NCBI RefSeq assembly: GCF_900604485.1
Contig: NZ_UWOP01000001.1
Location: 191,001-255,000, forward strand
Source: Enterococcus mediterraneensis
Lineage (GTDB): Bacteria; Bacillota; Bacilli; Lactobacillales; Enterococcaceae
DNA: 64,000 bases
Direction of reading: 5' to 3'
The position numbers and the translations under genes were made by a program. The notes under the pieces were generated by a model that worked only from the letters and a program-made list of their open reading frames with translations, searched no databases and had not been told where the DNA came from. This document shows, piece by piece, positions 8,140 through 18,315 of the stretch (position 1 is its first letter; the number at the start of each line of letters is the position of its first letter).

Positions 8140-10743
8140 TTATTCTGTGATCGCTGTATTTTCAAATACCAATTGATCATTCAGCAGGCTGATGGTCACT
8201 TTAGTTCGTGGCAGGACTCTTCCAGAGACGATCTCTTTAGCCAGCGGCGTTTCGACTTCGCGAGTGATGAAACGGCGCAATGGTCGAGCACCATAAGCTG
8301 GTTCGTAAGAGTTTTCCGCGATCCATGTTCGAGCATCTTCTGTGATCTCTAATTGGATTTCTTGATCTTCCAAACGACGAGAAAGTTGTGCAATGATCTT
8401 TTCTACAATACCTTTGACATCTTGCAGACTCAATGGTGTGAATAAGATCGTGTCGTCGATCCGGTTCAGAAATTCCGGTTTGAAATGACCTCTTAGCAAG
8501 CCCATCACCGATTCAGCCACGGTTTCAGGAATCTTGCCTTCTGCCGTTACTCCGTCCAATAATAATTGGGAACCGATATTGCTGGTCATGATCAAGACGG
8601 TATTTTTAAAATCAACGATCCGTCCTTTGGAATCTGTCAAACGACCATCATCCAATACTTGCAACAATAGATTGAAGACATCTGGATGAGCTTTTTCGAT
8701 TTCATCTAAAAGCACGATGGTATATGGATTCCGGCGAACTGCTTCCGTCAATTGTCCGCCTTCTTCATAACCTACATAACCTGGAGGGGCACCAACCAAA
8801 CGAGACACCGCATGTTTTTCCATGTATTCGCTCATGTCGATCCGGACCATGTGATCTTCCGAATCAAAGAGATTTTCCGCCAAAGCTTTTGCTAATTCTG
8901 TCTTACCAACACCAGTTGGTCCTAAGAACAAGAATGAGCCTAGCGGACGATTTGGATCTTGCAGACCGGCACGAGAACGGATGACCGCATCTGAAACTGC
9001 ATCCACCGCTTCATCTTGACCGATGACCCGTTTATGAAGAGTCTCGTTAAGTTTCATCAGTTTTTCCCGTTCGCCTTCTACCAGTTTCGTCACTGGAATA
9101 CCTGTCAAACGGCCGACGACTGCGGCGATCTCATTTTCAGTCACTGATTCTTGGACCATTTTTATTCCATCGGTTTGATTTTTTGCTTCCAGCGCCTGTA
9201 ATTCTTTTTCTAATTGCGGAATAGTACCGTGACGTAAAACAGCGGCGCGTTCCAAATCATAATTATTTTCCGCGTCCTCTAATTCGTGTTTCGCTTTATC
9301 GATCTCACTGCGCTTATTGGAAACCGCATTGACTTCTTCTTTTTCCGTTTCCCACTGCATCTTCATTGCGTTGGCTTCTTCCCGCAATTCAGCTAATTCC
9401 TGCCGCAGGATCGCCAAGCGTTTTTTCGATGCGTCGTCGGATTCTTTTTTCAATGCCGCTTCTTCGATCTCCAACTGCATCAAACGACGCGTCACCTGAT
9501 CAAGCTCGGTCGGCATCGAATTCATTTCTACACGAATGTTCGCGCTGGCTTCATCCACCAAGTCAATGGCTTTATCCGGCAAAAAGCGGTCGGTGATATA
9601 GCGATCCGATAATGTCGCAGCGGCTACCAACGCATTATCATGGATATTGACACCATGATGGATCTCAAAACGTTCCTTCAATCCCCGCAAGATAGAGATG
9701 GTATCTTCGACTGTCGGTTCTTTTACTAGGACCTTTTGGAATCGCCGTTCAAGAGCTTTATCTTTTTCCATATATTGACGATATTCATCCAGTGTGGTGG
9801 CACCGATGGTATGGAGTTCTCCTCGTGCCAACATTGGTTTTAATAAGTTGCCCGCGTCCATGCTGCCTTCTGTTTTACCGGCACCAACGATATTGTGGAT
9901 CTCATCAATAAATAAAATGATCCGCCCGTCAGATTTTTTGACTTCTTTTAAGACTGCCTTCAAACGTTCTTCAAATTCGCCGCGGAATTTCGCGCCGGCG
10001 ATCAATGAACCCATGTCTAATGAAAAGATCGTTTTGTCTTTTAAATTTTCTGGTACGTCTTTGCGGACGATCCGTTGCGCCAGCCCTTCTACGATAGCGG
10101 TCTTACCGACACCCGGTTCACCGATCAGGACTGGATTATTTTTCGTCTTCCGTGTCAAGATCCGGATAACATCGCGAATCTCTTCATCACGTCCAATAAT
10201 CGGGTCCATCTTGCCATTTCTTACTTGTTGGACAAGATCGACACCGTATTTTTCTAATACTTTGTATTGTTCTTCTTGATTTTGGGAAGTCACGCGTTCC
10301 CCTCCTCGCATATCTTCGATCGTTTTTCGTAATTCTTTTTCAGTGATACCTTGAGTAAGCAGGTACTTTGTCAAACGATAATTTTTCAACCGCATCAAAG
10401 CTAAAAGAACGATCTCTGTGGAAAGATAATCGTCTTGGAATTCCTGCCGCAATGTATCAGCTTCTGAAAGCAAGTGGAATAGATTTTGGCTCATGCTTTG
10501 GCCATATTGTACATTCCCGCCTTCGATGGTTGCTATTTGATCCAGTGCATTGTCGATTTCTTCTTCGAATGCCTCGACATTCAAACCGGCATCCGCATAA
10601 AAATTGCGTCCAAAATGATTTGGCTGCAAGAAAATTTTCCATAAGTGAGCAATGTCGATTTCTTGATGGTGGCGAGTAATGGCAATTTGCTGTGCTTCAG
10701 CGATCGCTTCTTGAAGCGTCGTTGTCATTTTTTCACTATTCAT
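8140..10743 (-). CDS. clpB: ATP-dependent chaperone ClpB
   Basis: 867-residue AAA+ disaggregase that cooperates with DnaK to recover aggregated proteins in the cytoplasm. The order is an N-terminal Clp repeat domain, first AAA+ module with [15 protein letters not shown], a long coiled-coil middle domain (~400-530) typical of ClpB and absent from ClpA/X, and the second AAA+ module with [16 protein letters not shown]. The pore loop YVGYEEGG is intact, and the VLPRTKV C-terminus is normal. GGGAGG selects the ATG at 10743 over an upstream in-frame start. Expression is probably controlled by CtsR, whose operator overlaps the -35 box. Monocistronic with its own terminator. Confidence 0.97.
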   Translation of the reverse strand: MNSEKMTTTLQEAIAEAQQIAITRHHQEIDIAHLWKIFLQPNHFGRNFYADAGLNVEAFEEEIDNALDQIATIEGGNVQYGQSMSQNLFHLLSEADTLRQEFQDDYLSTEIVLLALMRLKNYRLTKYLLTQGITEKELRKTIEDMRGGERVTSQNQEEQYKVLEKYGVDLVQQVRNGKMDPIIGRDEEIRDVIRILTRKTKNNPVLIGEPGVGKTAIVEGLAQRIVRKDVPENLKDKTIFSLDMGSLIAGAKFRGEFEERLKAVLKEVKKSDGRIILFIDEIHNIVGAGKTEGSMDAGNLLKPMLARGELHTIGATTLDEYRQYMEKDKALERRFQKVLVKEPTVEDTISILRGLKERFEIHHGVNIHDNALVAAATLSDRYITDRFLPDKAIDLVDEASANIRVEMNSMPTELDQVTRRLMQLEIEEAALKKESDDASKKRLAILRQELAELREEANAMKMQWETEKEEVNAVSNKRSEIDKAKHELEDAENNYDLERAAVLRHGTIPQLEKELQALEAKNQTDGIKMVQESVTENEIAAVVGRLTGIPVTKLVEGEREKLMKLNETLHKRVIGQDEAVDAVSDAVIRSRAGLQDPNRPLGSFLFLGPTGVGKTELAKALAENLFDSEDHMVRIDMSEYMEKHAVSRLVGAPPGYVGYEEGGQLTEAVRRNPYTIVLLDEIEKAHPDVFNLLLQVLDDGRLTDSKGRIVDFKNTVLIMTSNIGSQLLLDGVTAEGKIPETVAESVMGLLRGHFKPEFLNRIDDTILFTPLSLQDVKGIVEKIIAQLSRRLEDQEIQLEITEDARTWIAENSYEPAYGARPLRRFITREVETPLAKEIVSGRVLPRTKVTISLLNDQLVFENTAITE

Positions 10744-10793
10744 CGTTATTCCTCCCATCTTTTCTGTGAGATCTTTTTCATCCCACAAAATAA

Positions 10794-10823
10794 ATTATAC
10801 AACTTTGGTCAATTTTGGTCAAA
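10794..10823 (-). promoter_or_regulatory. clpB promoter with CtsR operator
   Basis: On the plus strand GGTCAAT-TTT-GGTCAAA (10807-10823) matches the CtsR heptad repeat (RGTCAAA-N3-RGTCAAA). Read on the minus strand, TTGACC of the second heptad is the -35 box and TATAAT at 10799-10794 the -10 box, spacing 17. Repressor binding would occlude the promoter. Confidence 0.88.
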
Positions 10824-10826
10824 AAA

Positions 10827-10860
10827 AATCTCTGAAACAAAACGTTTGTTTCAGAGATAA
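10827..10860 (-). terminator. Terminator after the UPF0104 gene
   Basis: ATCTCTGAAACAAA and TTTGTTTCAGAGAT form a 14-bp stem followed by eight T on the minus strand. It ends seven bases from the gene end and insulates the clpB promoter. Confidence 0.88.
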
Positions 10861-10867
10861 TTAAGCG

Positions 10868-11899
10868 TTAATTGCCTTCTTTTTTGATTTCTTTGATCTC
10901 CACTCGGATCATTCGGCGTTTTTCCATCAGGACATATACAAATCCCATTAAAAACGGCAGAATATAGGTTGCAAAACGATAAAGAAGCATAGAAGAGACC
11001 GCATCTACTGTCCCTACCAGCGGCTTGAACAATAACAGATAAACAAATTCAAAAGAACCGATCCCAGCTGGCGACGGGATCACTCCCGCTAAAATCACCG
11101 CAAAGCTGATCAATCCGAAAGCCAAAAGAAAATCCAAATCAGGATGATTATTAGCCAACGCCGCGTAAGGGATCAGGTACCAAGGGATCATCTTCAAGAG
11201 ATTCCACAAATAGATCCGCAGCATTACCGAGCGATCTTTCAAGATTCGATAGACCGTTTCGCGTAAAGAATATACCTGAAGATTGCATTTATCCACTAGA
11301 CCACGCAATCTGGCAGATTTGAACAAGCGATTGCTCACTTGCACAAAAAGTACTTGGATACGCAGGCTGATCGAAAGAATGATCAAAAAAGCGATGATCA
11401 CAAAAGTTAAGATCATGCCGGCTATGATAAAGTAAATCATTTTAGGCGCATGGACGTAAAATAGCGAAAACTGAACGATCAATCCTAAGAGCGCATATGT
11501 TAATAAAGCAGCTTTATACATGATCATATGTAATGCAGTGACCCCAACGCTTTGGGATAGCGGCAGTTCTTTTTTATGATAAAAATTGACTTCGGAGATC
11601 AATGTACCGGCGCCAAATGTGATCAGACGATAAAAAGCCGAGTAAGAAGCCGTCATAATCCCATCTATCCCTCGAAAATTTGGTTGGAAGACCCGTGCGA
11701 TCTCTTTAATGGAGAAGCCTTCAAAGATTTGGTACAGCACCCCAAGAAATGTGATCAGCAGCAGAACGAAAAGACTGGTATCTTTCAATTCCAAAAAGAT
11801 GTCGGCTAAGGAGTTTTTCACTAAATAAAACAATACGCCAAAAATGATCAGCAACAATAAAATATTAAATAATAGCTTGAATGCAGATTTTTTCTTCAT
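10868..11899 (-). CDS. UPF0104 / flippase-like (MprF N-terminal type) membrane protein
   Basis: 343 residues with about eight membrane helices. It matches the lysylphosphatidylglycerol synthase TM region family (PF03706/UPF0104): GAGTLISEVNFYHKKELP, the ILAGVIPSPAGIGSFEFVYLLLF signature and a basic C-terminus are visible. In MprF this region flips aminoacylated lipids; no aminoacyl-transferase domain is fused here, so it may flip another lipid or glycolipid. It follows the DUF1294 gene by nine bases on the same strand. Confidence 0.82.
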   Translation of the reverse strand: MKKKSAFKLLFNILLLLIIFGVLFYLVKNSLADIFLELKDTSLFVLLLITFLGVLYQIFEGFSIKEIARVFQPNFRGIDGIMTASYSAFYRLITFGAGTLISEVNFYHKKELPLSQSVGVTALHMIMYKAALLTYALLGLIVQFSLFYVHAPKMIYFIIAGMILTFVIIAFLIILSISLRIQVLFVQVSNRLFKSARLRGLVDKCNLQVYSLRETVYRILKDRSVMLRIYLWNLLKMIPWYLIPYAALANNHPDLDFLLAFGLISFAVILAGVIPSPAGIGSFEFVYLLLFKPLVGTVDAVSSMLLYRFATYILPFLMGFVYVLMEKRRMIRVEIKEIKKEGN

Positions 11900-11908
11900 T
11901 TAAAGCTC

Positions 11909-12181
11909 CTACAAAAGATAAAATACAAGGGCAGCGTCGAACAATATTCCAATAATGAAACAAATCGTAAATTTTCTTTTGAGTGTTTTATGGCGAAACA
12001 AGCGTTGTGCCGCCAATCCGCCCAAACCACCGCCAATGATCCCCATAAACAACATGTTGGATTCAGGGATCCGCCATTGATGTTTTTGCGCCCGGCGTTT
12101 GTCATAAGCCATCAAGAAAAAAACATACCCGTTGACTAACAGCAGATAGAACCAAATCGGGTGTGCGAAAAAAACATTCAT
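11909..12181 (-). CDS. DUF1294 small membrane protein
   Basis: 90 residues with three or four hydrophobic helices. YDKRRAQKHQWRIPE followed by GGGLGGLAAQRLFRHKT is the DUF1294 signature (PF06961). The function of the family is unknown. I chose the ATG at 12181 because homologues begin at this helix; a TTG six codons upstream is possible. Upstream GGAG is 12 bases away, rather far. Probably cotranscribed with the UPF0104 gene. Confidence 0.75.
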   Translation of the reverse strand: MNVFFAHPIWFYLLLVNGYVFFLMAYDKRRAQKHQWRIPESNMLFMGIIGGGLGGLAAQRLFRHKTLKRKFTICFIIGILFDAALVFYLL

Positions 12182-12218
12182 ACTTATACAATTCTCCAAT
12201 TCTTTTTTATAAAAACTT

Positions 12219-12245
12219 CAGACGGAAACACAGTTTTTCCGTCTG
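12219..12245 (-). terminator. Hairpin upstream of the DUF1294 gene
   Basis: CAGACGGAAA / TTTTCCGTCTG stem, followed on the minus strand by AAGTTTTT. Second of two hairpins after pepT, probably part of its termination region. Confidence 0.6.
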
Positions 12246-12267
12246 ATAACCCTAAAAAGAGCAGCAT

Positions 12268-12309
12268 AAAAGCGGCATTTGCAACGATTTGCAACTTGTT
12301 GCCGCTTTA
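12268..12309 (-). terminator. pepT terminator
   Basis: AAAGCGGCA / TGCCGCTTT stem followed by TTTT on the minus strand, shortly after the pepT stop codon. The loop holds a short repeat, TTTGCAAC. Confidence 0.7.
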
Positions 12310-12327
12310 AGCTCTCCAAACAGCGGA

Positions 12328-13563
12328 TTAGTTTCTTGCGGCATTCAATTCCGCGATTTTCACGATGACATCCGTTGCTTTTTCCATTGATTGCAAGCTG
12401 ACAAATTCAAAACGACCGTGCATGTTTTCGCCGCCAGCAAAAATATTTGGTGTCGGTGTTCCAAGATAAGAGATCTTTGAGCCGTCAGTACCACCGCGGA
12501 CTGGTTCAATGATCGGTTTGATGCCTAATTCCACCATCGCGTCATTAGCGATATCGATGATGCTCATATTTTCTTCGATGATCTCCCGCATATTGTAATA
12601 TTGATCATACATATGAACAGAAATTCGTTCTTGATCGAAAGCGGCGTTCAGTTTTCCTTGGATCTCGTTGATTTTATTTTTCCGTCCTTCAAAAGATACA
12701 CGGTCATGATCACGGATGATATAAGTCATTGTTGCTTCTTCCGGTGTCCCGTCCAACGCCAATAAATGGAAGAATCCTTGATAGCCGTCGGTTTTTTCCG
12801 GCACTTCATCAGCAGGCAGCTGATTATGGAAATCAATAGCTAATTGCAGCGCGTTGATCATGGTATCTTTGGCAGTTCCGGGATGGACATTCTTCCCTTG
12901 GATCGTGATCTCCGCTTGTGCCGCATTAAATGTTTCAAATTGTAATTCCCCTACAGGTCCGCCGTCCATCGTATAGGCGAAATCTGCGCCGAATTGTTCT
13001 ACATCGAATTTGTCTGCGCCGACACCGATCTCTTCATCAGGACCAAACGCGACTTTCAGTGTACCATGTTTGATCTCAGGATTTTTGATCAAGATCTCCA
13101 TTGCAGTCATGATCTCAGCGATCCCTGATTTGTCGTCAGAACCTAATAAGGTCGTTCCGTCAGTTGTGATCAATGTTTCGCCTTGGTAATTGCGTAAATT
13201 AGGGAAATCTTGGACATTCAGCGTGAATTTGCCTTCTTTGTCTAATTGGATCGTTGATTCACCGTCATAATTTTCAATGACCTGTGGATTAACTCCCACC
13301 GCATTAAAATCGGCAGTATCCATATGAGCGATAAATCCGATCGTTGGAACAGGTCTGTCGATGTTGCTAGGCAATGTCGCGATGACATAACCATTTTCTT
13401 CATTGTACAGAACATCTTTCATTCCAAGATCGATCAGTTCTTTTTTCAGTTCTTGCGCAAAATCGACTTGCGTTTGCGTAGATGGTGTCGTTTGGCTAGA
13501 CGCATCTGAACGGGTTTCAGTTTTTACATAGCGTAAAAAACGTGGTAATAGATTTTCATACAT
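12328..13563 (-). CDS. pepT: Peptidase T (tripeptide aminopeptidase)
   Basis: 411-residue M20B zinc exopeptidase that removes the N-terminal residue from tripeptides in the cytoplasm. Metal ligands and catalytic residues lie in [39 protein letters not shown] and [11 protein letters not shown]; the substrate-binding [12 protein letters not shown] segment is intact. Length equals that of other PepT proteins. AGGAG eight to nine bases before the ATG supports the start. It lies downstream of the Nif3-like gene with a 12-base gap, so the two may share a transcript, and two hairpins follow. Confidence 0.95.
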   Translation of the reverse strand: MYENLLPRFLRYVKTETRSDASSQTTPSTQTQVDFAQELKKELIDLGMKDVLYNEENGYVIATLPSNIDRPVPTIGFIAHMDTADFNAVGVNPQVIENYDGESTIQLDKEGKFTLNVQDFPNLRNYQGETLITTDGTTLLGSDDKSGIAEIMTAMEILIKNPEIKHGTLKVAFGPDEEIGVGADKFDVEQFGADFAYTMDGGPVGELQFETFNAAQAEITIQGKNVHPGTAKDTMINALQLAIDFHNQLPADEVPEKTDGYQGFFHLLALDGTPEEATMTYIIRDHDRVSFEGRKNKINEIQGKLNAAFDQERISVHMYDQYYNMREIIEENMSIIDIANDAMVELGIKPIIEPVRGGTDGSKISYLGTPTPNIFAGGENMHGRFEFVSLQSMEKATDVIVKIAELNAARN

Positions 13564-13575
13564 ATTGATTCGCTC

Positions 13576-14697
13576 CTATCTGTATTGGAAAGGGTTTGTA
13601 TTAGTCGTTGAAGGAATACATTCGATCGACCAATTTTCCTCTTCTTTCCATTGGTTCATTTTTTCAATAAATTTATCGATGCAGACACGTTCGATATTAT
13701 GCCCTGGATCAATGACTGTCAAACCTGCCGCTTGCATATCATGGGCAGTGTGATAACTGACATCACCGGTGATATAGACATCCGCACCGTGTTTTAAAGC
13801 ATCCGGATAAAAACCGGCTCCGCTGCCGCCGCAGATCGCGATTGTTTGCACCATCTGTTTGGCATTTGTCGGGGTGATCAAACGCAGCCCGTCCAATTCA
13901 AACACTTCTTTGACCTTTTGGCAGAGGTCTTCAATGGTGACTGGTTTTGCCAAAGTTCCCACGCGGCCGATCCCAAATCTGACAGGCGCATTATCTAAAG
14001 GCAAAAGATCAAATGCTGGTTCTTCATAAGGATGTACAGCATACATCGCCTGTAAGACAGCAGCTTCCCGCGTTTCTGGATAAATCACTTCGATCCGTGC
14101 TTCTTGGACTGCTTCTTCTTTATTCGCCTCGCCGATTGCCGGGTGTGCTTCACTTGTCGGAGTGAAACGGCCAGTCCCGATCAATGAATAGCTGGTGCGG
14201 TGATAATTTCCCTGCTGGCCGGCACCGGCATCGCCTAACGCCTGCCGCATGTCTTTTGCAAAATCAACTGGTACGTAAACCGCTAATTTCTTCATACGTA
14301 CTTGATGGGTCTCTTTCATAAAGTCTGTGACTTTAATTTCCAGCATTTCGCAAAACCAATCATTCAAGCCGTCCCAAATGATATCCATATTAGTATGGGC
14401 GGCATAGACTGCGATGTCGTGCTTCAAAAGATCGATATACATTTTTTGTTGAGGATCATCTGATGTCAACCGTTTGATTGGCCGAAAAATCGGCGGATGC
14501 TTCGCGATCAGCAGATCGATTTTTTTATCGATAGCTTCTTGGACGACTTCTGGACGAACATCCAGTGTCATCATGACCCGCTGGATCGGCTTATCCAATG
14601 TGCCTAAGTGCAAACCTACCGGGTCACCTTCTTCAGCCAGCCACTGGGGACAATACTGTTCAAAACGTTTAATGAATGTCTTTCCTGAAATGCTCAT
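13576..14697 (-). CDS. Nif3-like dinuclear metal centre protein
   Basis: 373-residue Nif3/YqfO family protein (GTP cyclohydrolase I type 2 homologue in databases). Metal-binding histidines are seen in LLIAKHPPIF, VYAAHTNMD and late in ITGDVSYHTAHDMQ with VIDPGHNIE. A PII-like insertion lies in the middle (VYVPVDFAKDMRQALGDAGAGQQGNY), the usual Firmicute arrangement. The start codon overlaps the trmK stop codon by one base (TAATG), the same trmK-nif3 pairing as in other Firmicutes. Biochemical function is unsettled. Confidence 0.9.
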   Translation of the reverse strand: MSISGKTFIKRFEQYCPQWLAEEGDPVGLHLGTLDKPIQRVMMTLDVRPEVVQEAIDKKIDLLIAKHPPIFRPIKRLTSDDPQQKMYIDLLKHDIAVYAAHTNMDIIWDGLNDWFCEMLEIKVTDFMKETHQVRMKKLAVYVPVDFAKDMRQALGDAGAGQQGNYHRTSYSLIGTGRFTPTSEAHPAIGEANKEEAVQEARIEVIYPETREAAVLQAMYAVHPYEEPAFDLLPLDNAPVRFGIGRVGTLAKPVTIEDLCQKVKEVFELDGLRLITPTNAKQMVQTIAICGGSGAGFYPDALKHGADVYITGDVSYHTAHDMQAAGLTVIDPGHNIERVCIDKFIEKMNQWKEEENWSIECIPSTTNTNPFQYR

Positions 14698-15398
14698 TAC
14701 CCGATCGCCTCCCTGATCCATTGGATTTGTCGTGTGATTTCTTGGACTTTATCTTGCGGAAGCTGATCCGCTTGTTGTAACTGTTGCAAGACTCGTTCTT
14801 TTTGCAGCAATTCCCGCTGCCATTTGTTTCGGAACGTTTCATTTTTTTCTTTTAATAGAAACGGACCAAAAAACAGCTCCTGTTCCGTATAAAGTACCGG
14901 CTTTTCTGTTTTTTCCGCTACGATGATCTCGTAGATTTTTTGATGTTCTTCGATGATCTCTTCGTGAATGATCTCATAGTTATTGCTCATCAGCCAGTTA
15001 CGCAATCCGGCTTCACCGACATTCGGCTGTAAGATCAAACGTTCTTTGCCAGTAACTTGCTGTTGGGCAACACCGTTTTCTAAAATATTGCGGATCAATG
15101 TGCCTCCCATACCGGCGATGGTAATGGCAGTGATCTCGTCTTCCGGATGAACAGCAGCCATGCCATCTGCTAGGCGTACAGTGATCTTGTCAGTCAATCC
15201 GCTTTTTTGGACTTGTTTTTTCGCGGATTCAAAGGGTCCTTTGACGACTTCTCCGGCTACTCCGTAAGAAATTTTATTCTGCAGCATCAATGCTACGGGC
15301 AGATACGCATGATCTGAGCCGATATCAGCCAATCGAGCGCCTTCAGGAACCGCAGCTCCCACTCGCTGCAAACGCCGGGATAAACCTTGCTCGTTCAT
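14697..15398 (-). CDS. trmK: tRNA (adenine(22)-N1)-methyltransferase TrmK
   Basis: 233-residue class I methyltransferase that puts a methyl group on N1 of A22 in tRNA. The AdoMet motif is LADIGSDHAYLPVAL, followed by TAITIAGMGGTLI, the family signature. The C-terminal helical coiled-coil tail (ERVLQQLQQADQL) is typical. AAGGAGG eight bases before the ATG gives a strong start. Translationally coupled to the Nif3-like gene. Confidence 0.92.
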   Translation of the reverse strand: MNEQGLSRRLQRVGAAVPEGARLADIGSDHAYLPVALMLQNKISYGVAGEVVKGPFESAKKQVQKSGLTDKITVRLADGMAAVHPEDEITAITIAGMGGTLIRNILENGVAQQQVTGKERLILQPNVGEAGLRNWLMSNNYEIIHEEIIEEHQKIYEIIVAEKTEKPVLYTEQELFFGPFLLKEKNETFRNKWQRELLQKERVLQQLQQADQLPQDKVQEITRQIQWIREAIG

Positions 15399-15492
15399 TT
15401 TGACCTCCTTGTTTCTGGTTATTTATTAAAAAATGAGTTTCAGCTTTAATTATTATAGCATTGATTTTCTGAAAAAAGCGTGTCTCAAGCAA

Positions 15493-15528
15493 AAAAACCG
15501 AGATTTTGCTAGGGCATCCTCTCAGTAT
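15493..15528 (-). terminator. Terminator after the lipoprotein gene
   Basis: On the minus strand CTGAGA pairs with TCTCGG and is followed by seven T; it lies 33 bases after the stop codon at 15558. Confidence 0.6.
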
Positions 15529-15557
15529 TTTTGTAATTATTCAATTGATTTCTGTCG

Positions 15558-15989
15558 TTATTCCACGATCGTTATAGTGATGTTTTCACCAGGGACTTGC
15601 GGCGGGATCGACATGGTCATGATAGGTAAACCGTTCATTTCCGCTTGGATAGTCATGCCTTTTTCTAAAGACTCGGCTTTTTCCGCCGGCAGATTCAAGA
15701 TCACCCCATCGTGGAAATTCGGCACGATATTTTCCGAATCTTCAACAGCTTCAACTTTTTTCAAGAGCACACTGACAGAATCTTCAAAGTGCTGGTCGAC
15801 AGATTCGATTTTGCCGGTAAAGATCGTTTGCATCGTTTCACCTGCTTGTTGTGTTGATTTTGTTTCGGTTTCTTTCGTCGTTTGTTCCGTAGCATTGGTA
15901 GAGTTGACAGGCTCTGCATCGGCTTGCGGTTCATTTCCGCAAGCGGTCAGCAACAGCACCGCCCCCAAAAGAAAAATTCCTTTTTTCAT
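15558..15989 (-). CDS. Predicted lipoprotein of unknown function
   Basis: 143 residues. The first 17 form a lipoprotein signal peptide ending in the lipobox LLTAC, so the mature protein is probably lipid-anchored on the outer face of the membrane. A Thr/Glu/Asn-rich spacer (~20-50) leads to a small beta-rich domain with IFTGKIESVDQHFEDSV and GMTIQAEMNGLPIMTMS, reminiscent of an OB-like or DUF-type domain. I do not recognise a family. It lies 14 bases after dnaI and may be read from the same mRNA, with its own terminator at 15493-15528. Confidence 0.75.
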   Translation of the reverse strand: MKKGIFLLGAVLLLTACGNEPQADAEPVNSTNATEQTTKETETKSTQQAGETMQTIFTGKIESVDQHFEDSVSVLLKKVEAVEDSENIVPNFHDGVILNLPAEKAESLEKGMTIQAEMNGLPIMTMSIPPQVPGENITITIVE

Positions 15990-16003
15990 CGGTTCCTCCT
16001 CTA

Positions 16004-16930
16004 TCAGCCATTGCGGCGATTTTCACCTAGCATAATGATTTCTTTGGTTAAATATCGGATGCGTTCCATAATGCGTTTGGCTTTCAATGGTTCATCTGCG
16101 TTTTTCGTGATGCTTAAATGTTTTTCAAGTCCATCCATCGTCAGATTGGAGGTGAAAAATGTCGGCAGCTGTTCCTGCATACGATACTGCAAGATCACAC
16201 CAAATACTTCATCTCTGGTCCATGAAGTCATGGCATCAGCTCCTACATCGTCCAAGATCAGAATCGGCGCTTTTTTCACCGCGTCCAACTTTTCATTGAC
16301 AGTATTGTCCGCGATGGCGCTTTTGATCTGCGAAGTAAATGTCGGAAAGTGGACCAGTGTCGAGGAATACCCTCGTTTAGCCAATTCGTTAGCCATCGCT
16401 CCTAACAAATAGGTCTTACCGACACCAAAGTCTCCAGCAAGATACAATCCTTTATGAAATGTCCGGGGATTTTCTTCATAAAATCGGATGAAGCGCATCG
16501 TTTCAAACAACGCTTCTTCTCGTTCGACTGTTTTATCAAAGCTTTTCATAGTAGCGTTGCGGATATCTTTTGGTATATCGATGGTATTGATTCGACTTTT
16601 GATCTCTTCTTGTTTTTTACGCTCTAATAAGGCTTGAGTCGGCACATAGGTGACATCGACAAAATGGAAGTTCAGGGTCAACTGGGGTTCATACCCTGGC
16701 GCGATCATGGTCGGATCGTTTACTTCAAATTTGCGTTTTTCCTGCACGAATTCATAGATCTTCGCGTAGCTTTTTTCGATATCTTCTTGGGTCAGTTTGT
16801 CTTTGTGCTCTTCTAAAAAAGCCGTGACATCAGGATCTTTCATTACTGATTCCATCATCTCGCTGTAACGGGAGCGGTAATTGCGCCGATTCAGCATTTT
16901 ATCGATATTTTTTCCAACATCTTCCATCAT
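16004..16930 (-). CDS. dnaI: Primosomal protein DnaI (helicase loader)
   Basis: 308-residue AAA+ ATPase that loads the replicative helicase with DnaB and DnaD. An N-terminal helicase-interaction domain (~1-120) precedes the ATPase with Walker A AGDFGVGKTYLLGA and Walker B PILILDDVGA. The zinc-binding pattern known from Bacillus DnaI is not obvious here. It overlaps dnaB by four bases (ATGA) and AAGGTGA lies upstream. Operon order nrdR-dnaB-dnaI is conserved in Firmicutes. Confidence 0.94.
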   Translation of the reverse strand: MMEDVGKNIDKMLNRRNYRSRYSEMMESVMKDPDVTAFLEEHKDKLTQEDIEKSYAKIYEFVQEKRKFEVNDPTMIAPGYEPQLTLNFHFVDVTYVPTQALLERKKQEEIKSRINTIDIPKDIRNATMKSFDKTVEREEALFETMRFIRFYEENPRTFHKGLYLAGDFGVGKTYLLGAMANELAKRGYSSTLVHFPTFTSQIKSAIADNTVNEKLDAVKKAPILILDDVGADAMTSWTRDEVFGVILQYRMQEQLPTFFTSNLTMDGLEKHLSITKNADEPLKAKRIMERIRYLTKEIIMLGENRRNG

Positions 16931-18297
16931 TTTTCACCTTCTTCATCATTGAAGTATTCTTTCATCATTCGATCGATCTCCGCTTTACGCTGCGGATCAC
17001 TGGCAACGGCTTTCGCTGATGCCGACCAATCTGGCAACTCTTCCCGTTTTTGCGGTGACTGCTGCCGTGAATAAGCAAGCTTTGTTTTTTTCTGCAGCTT
17101 GTTTTTCGCCAATTCTCTGACATGCTGGATCGCGGCTTCTGGAGAACGGATATTTTTTTCCGACCAGTCAGCGGCGATCTGATTGGCTAATGCCGGAGCA
17201 AGGGAGCTTTTATTTTGGACTACCAAGAGATAATTGATCAGTACATTGATCACACTATTCGGCAACGGCGATTTTTGCACCAGATCTTGAACCAGCCACT
17301 CTTCATTTTTAGTGACAAAACTTTTCTTCGTCTGCTTGATGGCCGTCAAATATTCCATCGGCGCCAAGTCTTCGCTTTGTCGGATCATTTCCAGATCTTT
17401 ATCCGTATAACCTTGCTGTTTCAACGTATTGAAACGCCGCAGCTGCTGATCATCTGTCTGTTCGTCGGTTTCTTTTTTATAAAAAACTTTATTCTCTTCA
17501 ATGACAGTTTTTTCTAATGCTTTCTCATCGATAGAACCGTCTGTTAATGAAACGACGCCGGCCATCAACTCTACCAGTTTCATCTCGTCATATCCATATA
17601 GCTCATGGTACAACGTTAATTTTTCTTTTAATGAACCGGTAAAAGCGGAACGATCAATAAATTTACGCTCAGCCATATCCATGATAAAGGTCCAATTTAA
17701 TTGTTTTGTATCTAATTGCAGTTTGTTTTCTTTCTCAAGCGGGAAGGCATTAGACACCTTATCCAGCTTTTCTTCCTGACGTCCGAACTCTTTTTCCGAC
17801 CATAAGAAAACATCCGTGAATTTCTGGGTGACTTCTTCGTAACCGGAAGTATCAACAGGTCTTGGACGAAAACGCCGCATCAGCTGCTGAAACTTATCTT
17901 CGCCGACTTTGCTTAAAAGCAGAAACGACATCAGCTGTTCTCTGAAAAAGATTTGCGGATGCAGAGGCTCATACAACTCATAGAAAAGCATTTTGCCGAA
18001 TTCCGGATCGTTTTTCTGAAAACTCCGCAACAGTCCAATCCCTTCCAGACGTTTGCGGGCTTCAAAAAAGCGGGGCAGCCCCACATCCATTGCATTCAGC
18101 AAATCGAGATGGGTAAACTCTTCTGCCGTTTTATCTGCGGCGTCACCGATCAAACAGAAGTACAAACTCATGGCATCGCCGCCGATGATCGGCTGATACA
18201 GATAAAGCAATGCTTGCTGACCTTCTTGGGTCAACGGCTGCTCTTTTTTCACTTGATAAATATTTTTTGGTTGGATCTCATACCAGGCATTTTCCAA
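16927..18297 (-). CDS. dnaB: Replication initiation and membrane attachment protein DnaB
   Basis: 456-residue Firmicute DnaB, the scaffold protein for helicase loading at oriC and at restart sites (not the E. coli helicase DnaB). The N-terminal winged-helix region contains QQALLYLYQPIIGGDAMSLYF, and a DnaB_2/DDBH2 domain around 330-400 contains YTDKDLEMIRQSEDLAPMEYL. A charged tail follows. The start is TTG at 18297, selected by AAGGAGG seven to eight bases upstream, which leaves MENAWYEIQP as in relatives. Lies 18 bases after nrdR. Confidence 0.92.
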   Translation of the reverse strand: MENAWYEIQPKNIYQVKKEQPLTQEGQQALLYLYQPIIGGDAMSLYFCLIGDAADKTAEEFTHLDLLNAMDVGLPRFFEARKRLEGIGLLRSFQKNDPEFGKMLFYELYEPLHPQIFFREQLMSFLLLSKVGEDKFQQLMRRFRPRPVDTSGYEEVTQKFTDVFLWSEKEFGRQEEKLDKVSNAFPLEKENKLQLDTKQLNWTFIMDMAERKFIDRSAFTGSLKEKLTLYHELYGYDEMKLVELMAGVVSLTDGSIDEKALEKTVIEENKVFYKKETDEQTDDQQLRRFNTLKQQGYTDKDLEMIRQSEDLAPMEYLTAIKQTKKSFVTKNEEWLVQDLVQKSPLPNSVINVLINYLLVVQNKSSLAPALANQIAADWSEKNIRSPEAAIQHVRELAKNKLQKKTKLAYSRQQSPQKREELPDWSASAKAVASDPQRKAEIDRMMKEYFNDEEGEK

Positions 18298-18315
18298 GAA
18301 AAGCCCTCCTTCTAA

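Noticed and set aside
12268-12309. Riboswitch or T-box between pepT and the DUF1294 gene
   Set aside because: Only simple hairpins with T-runs; no T-box, aptamer or specifier features.
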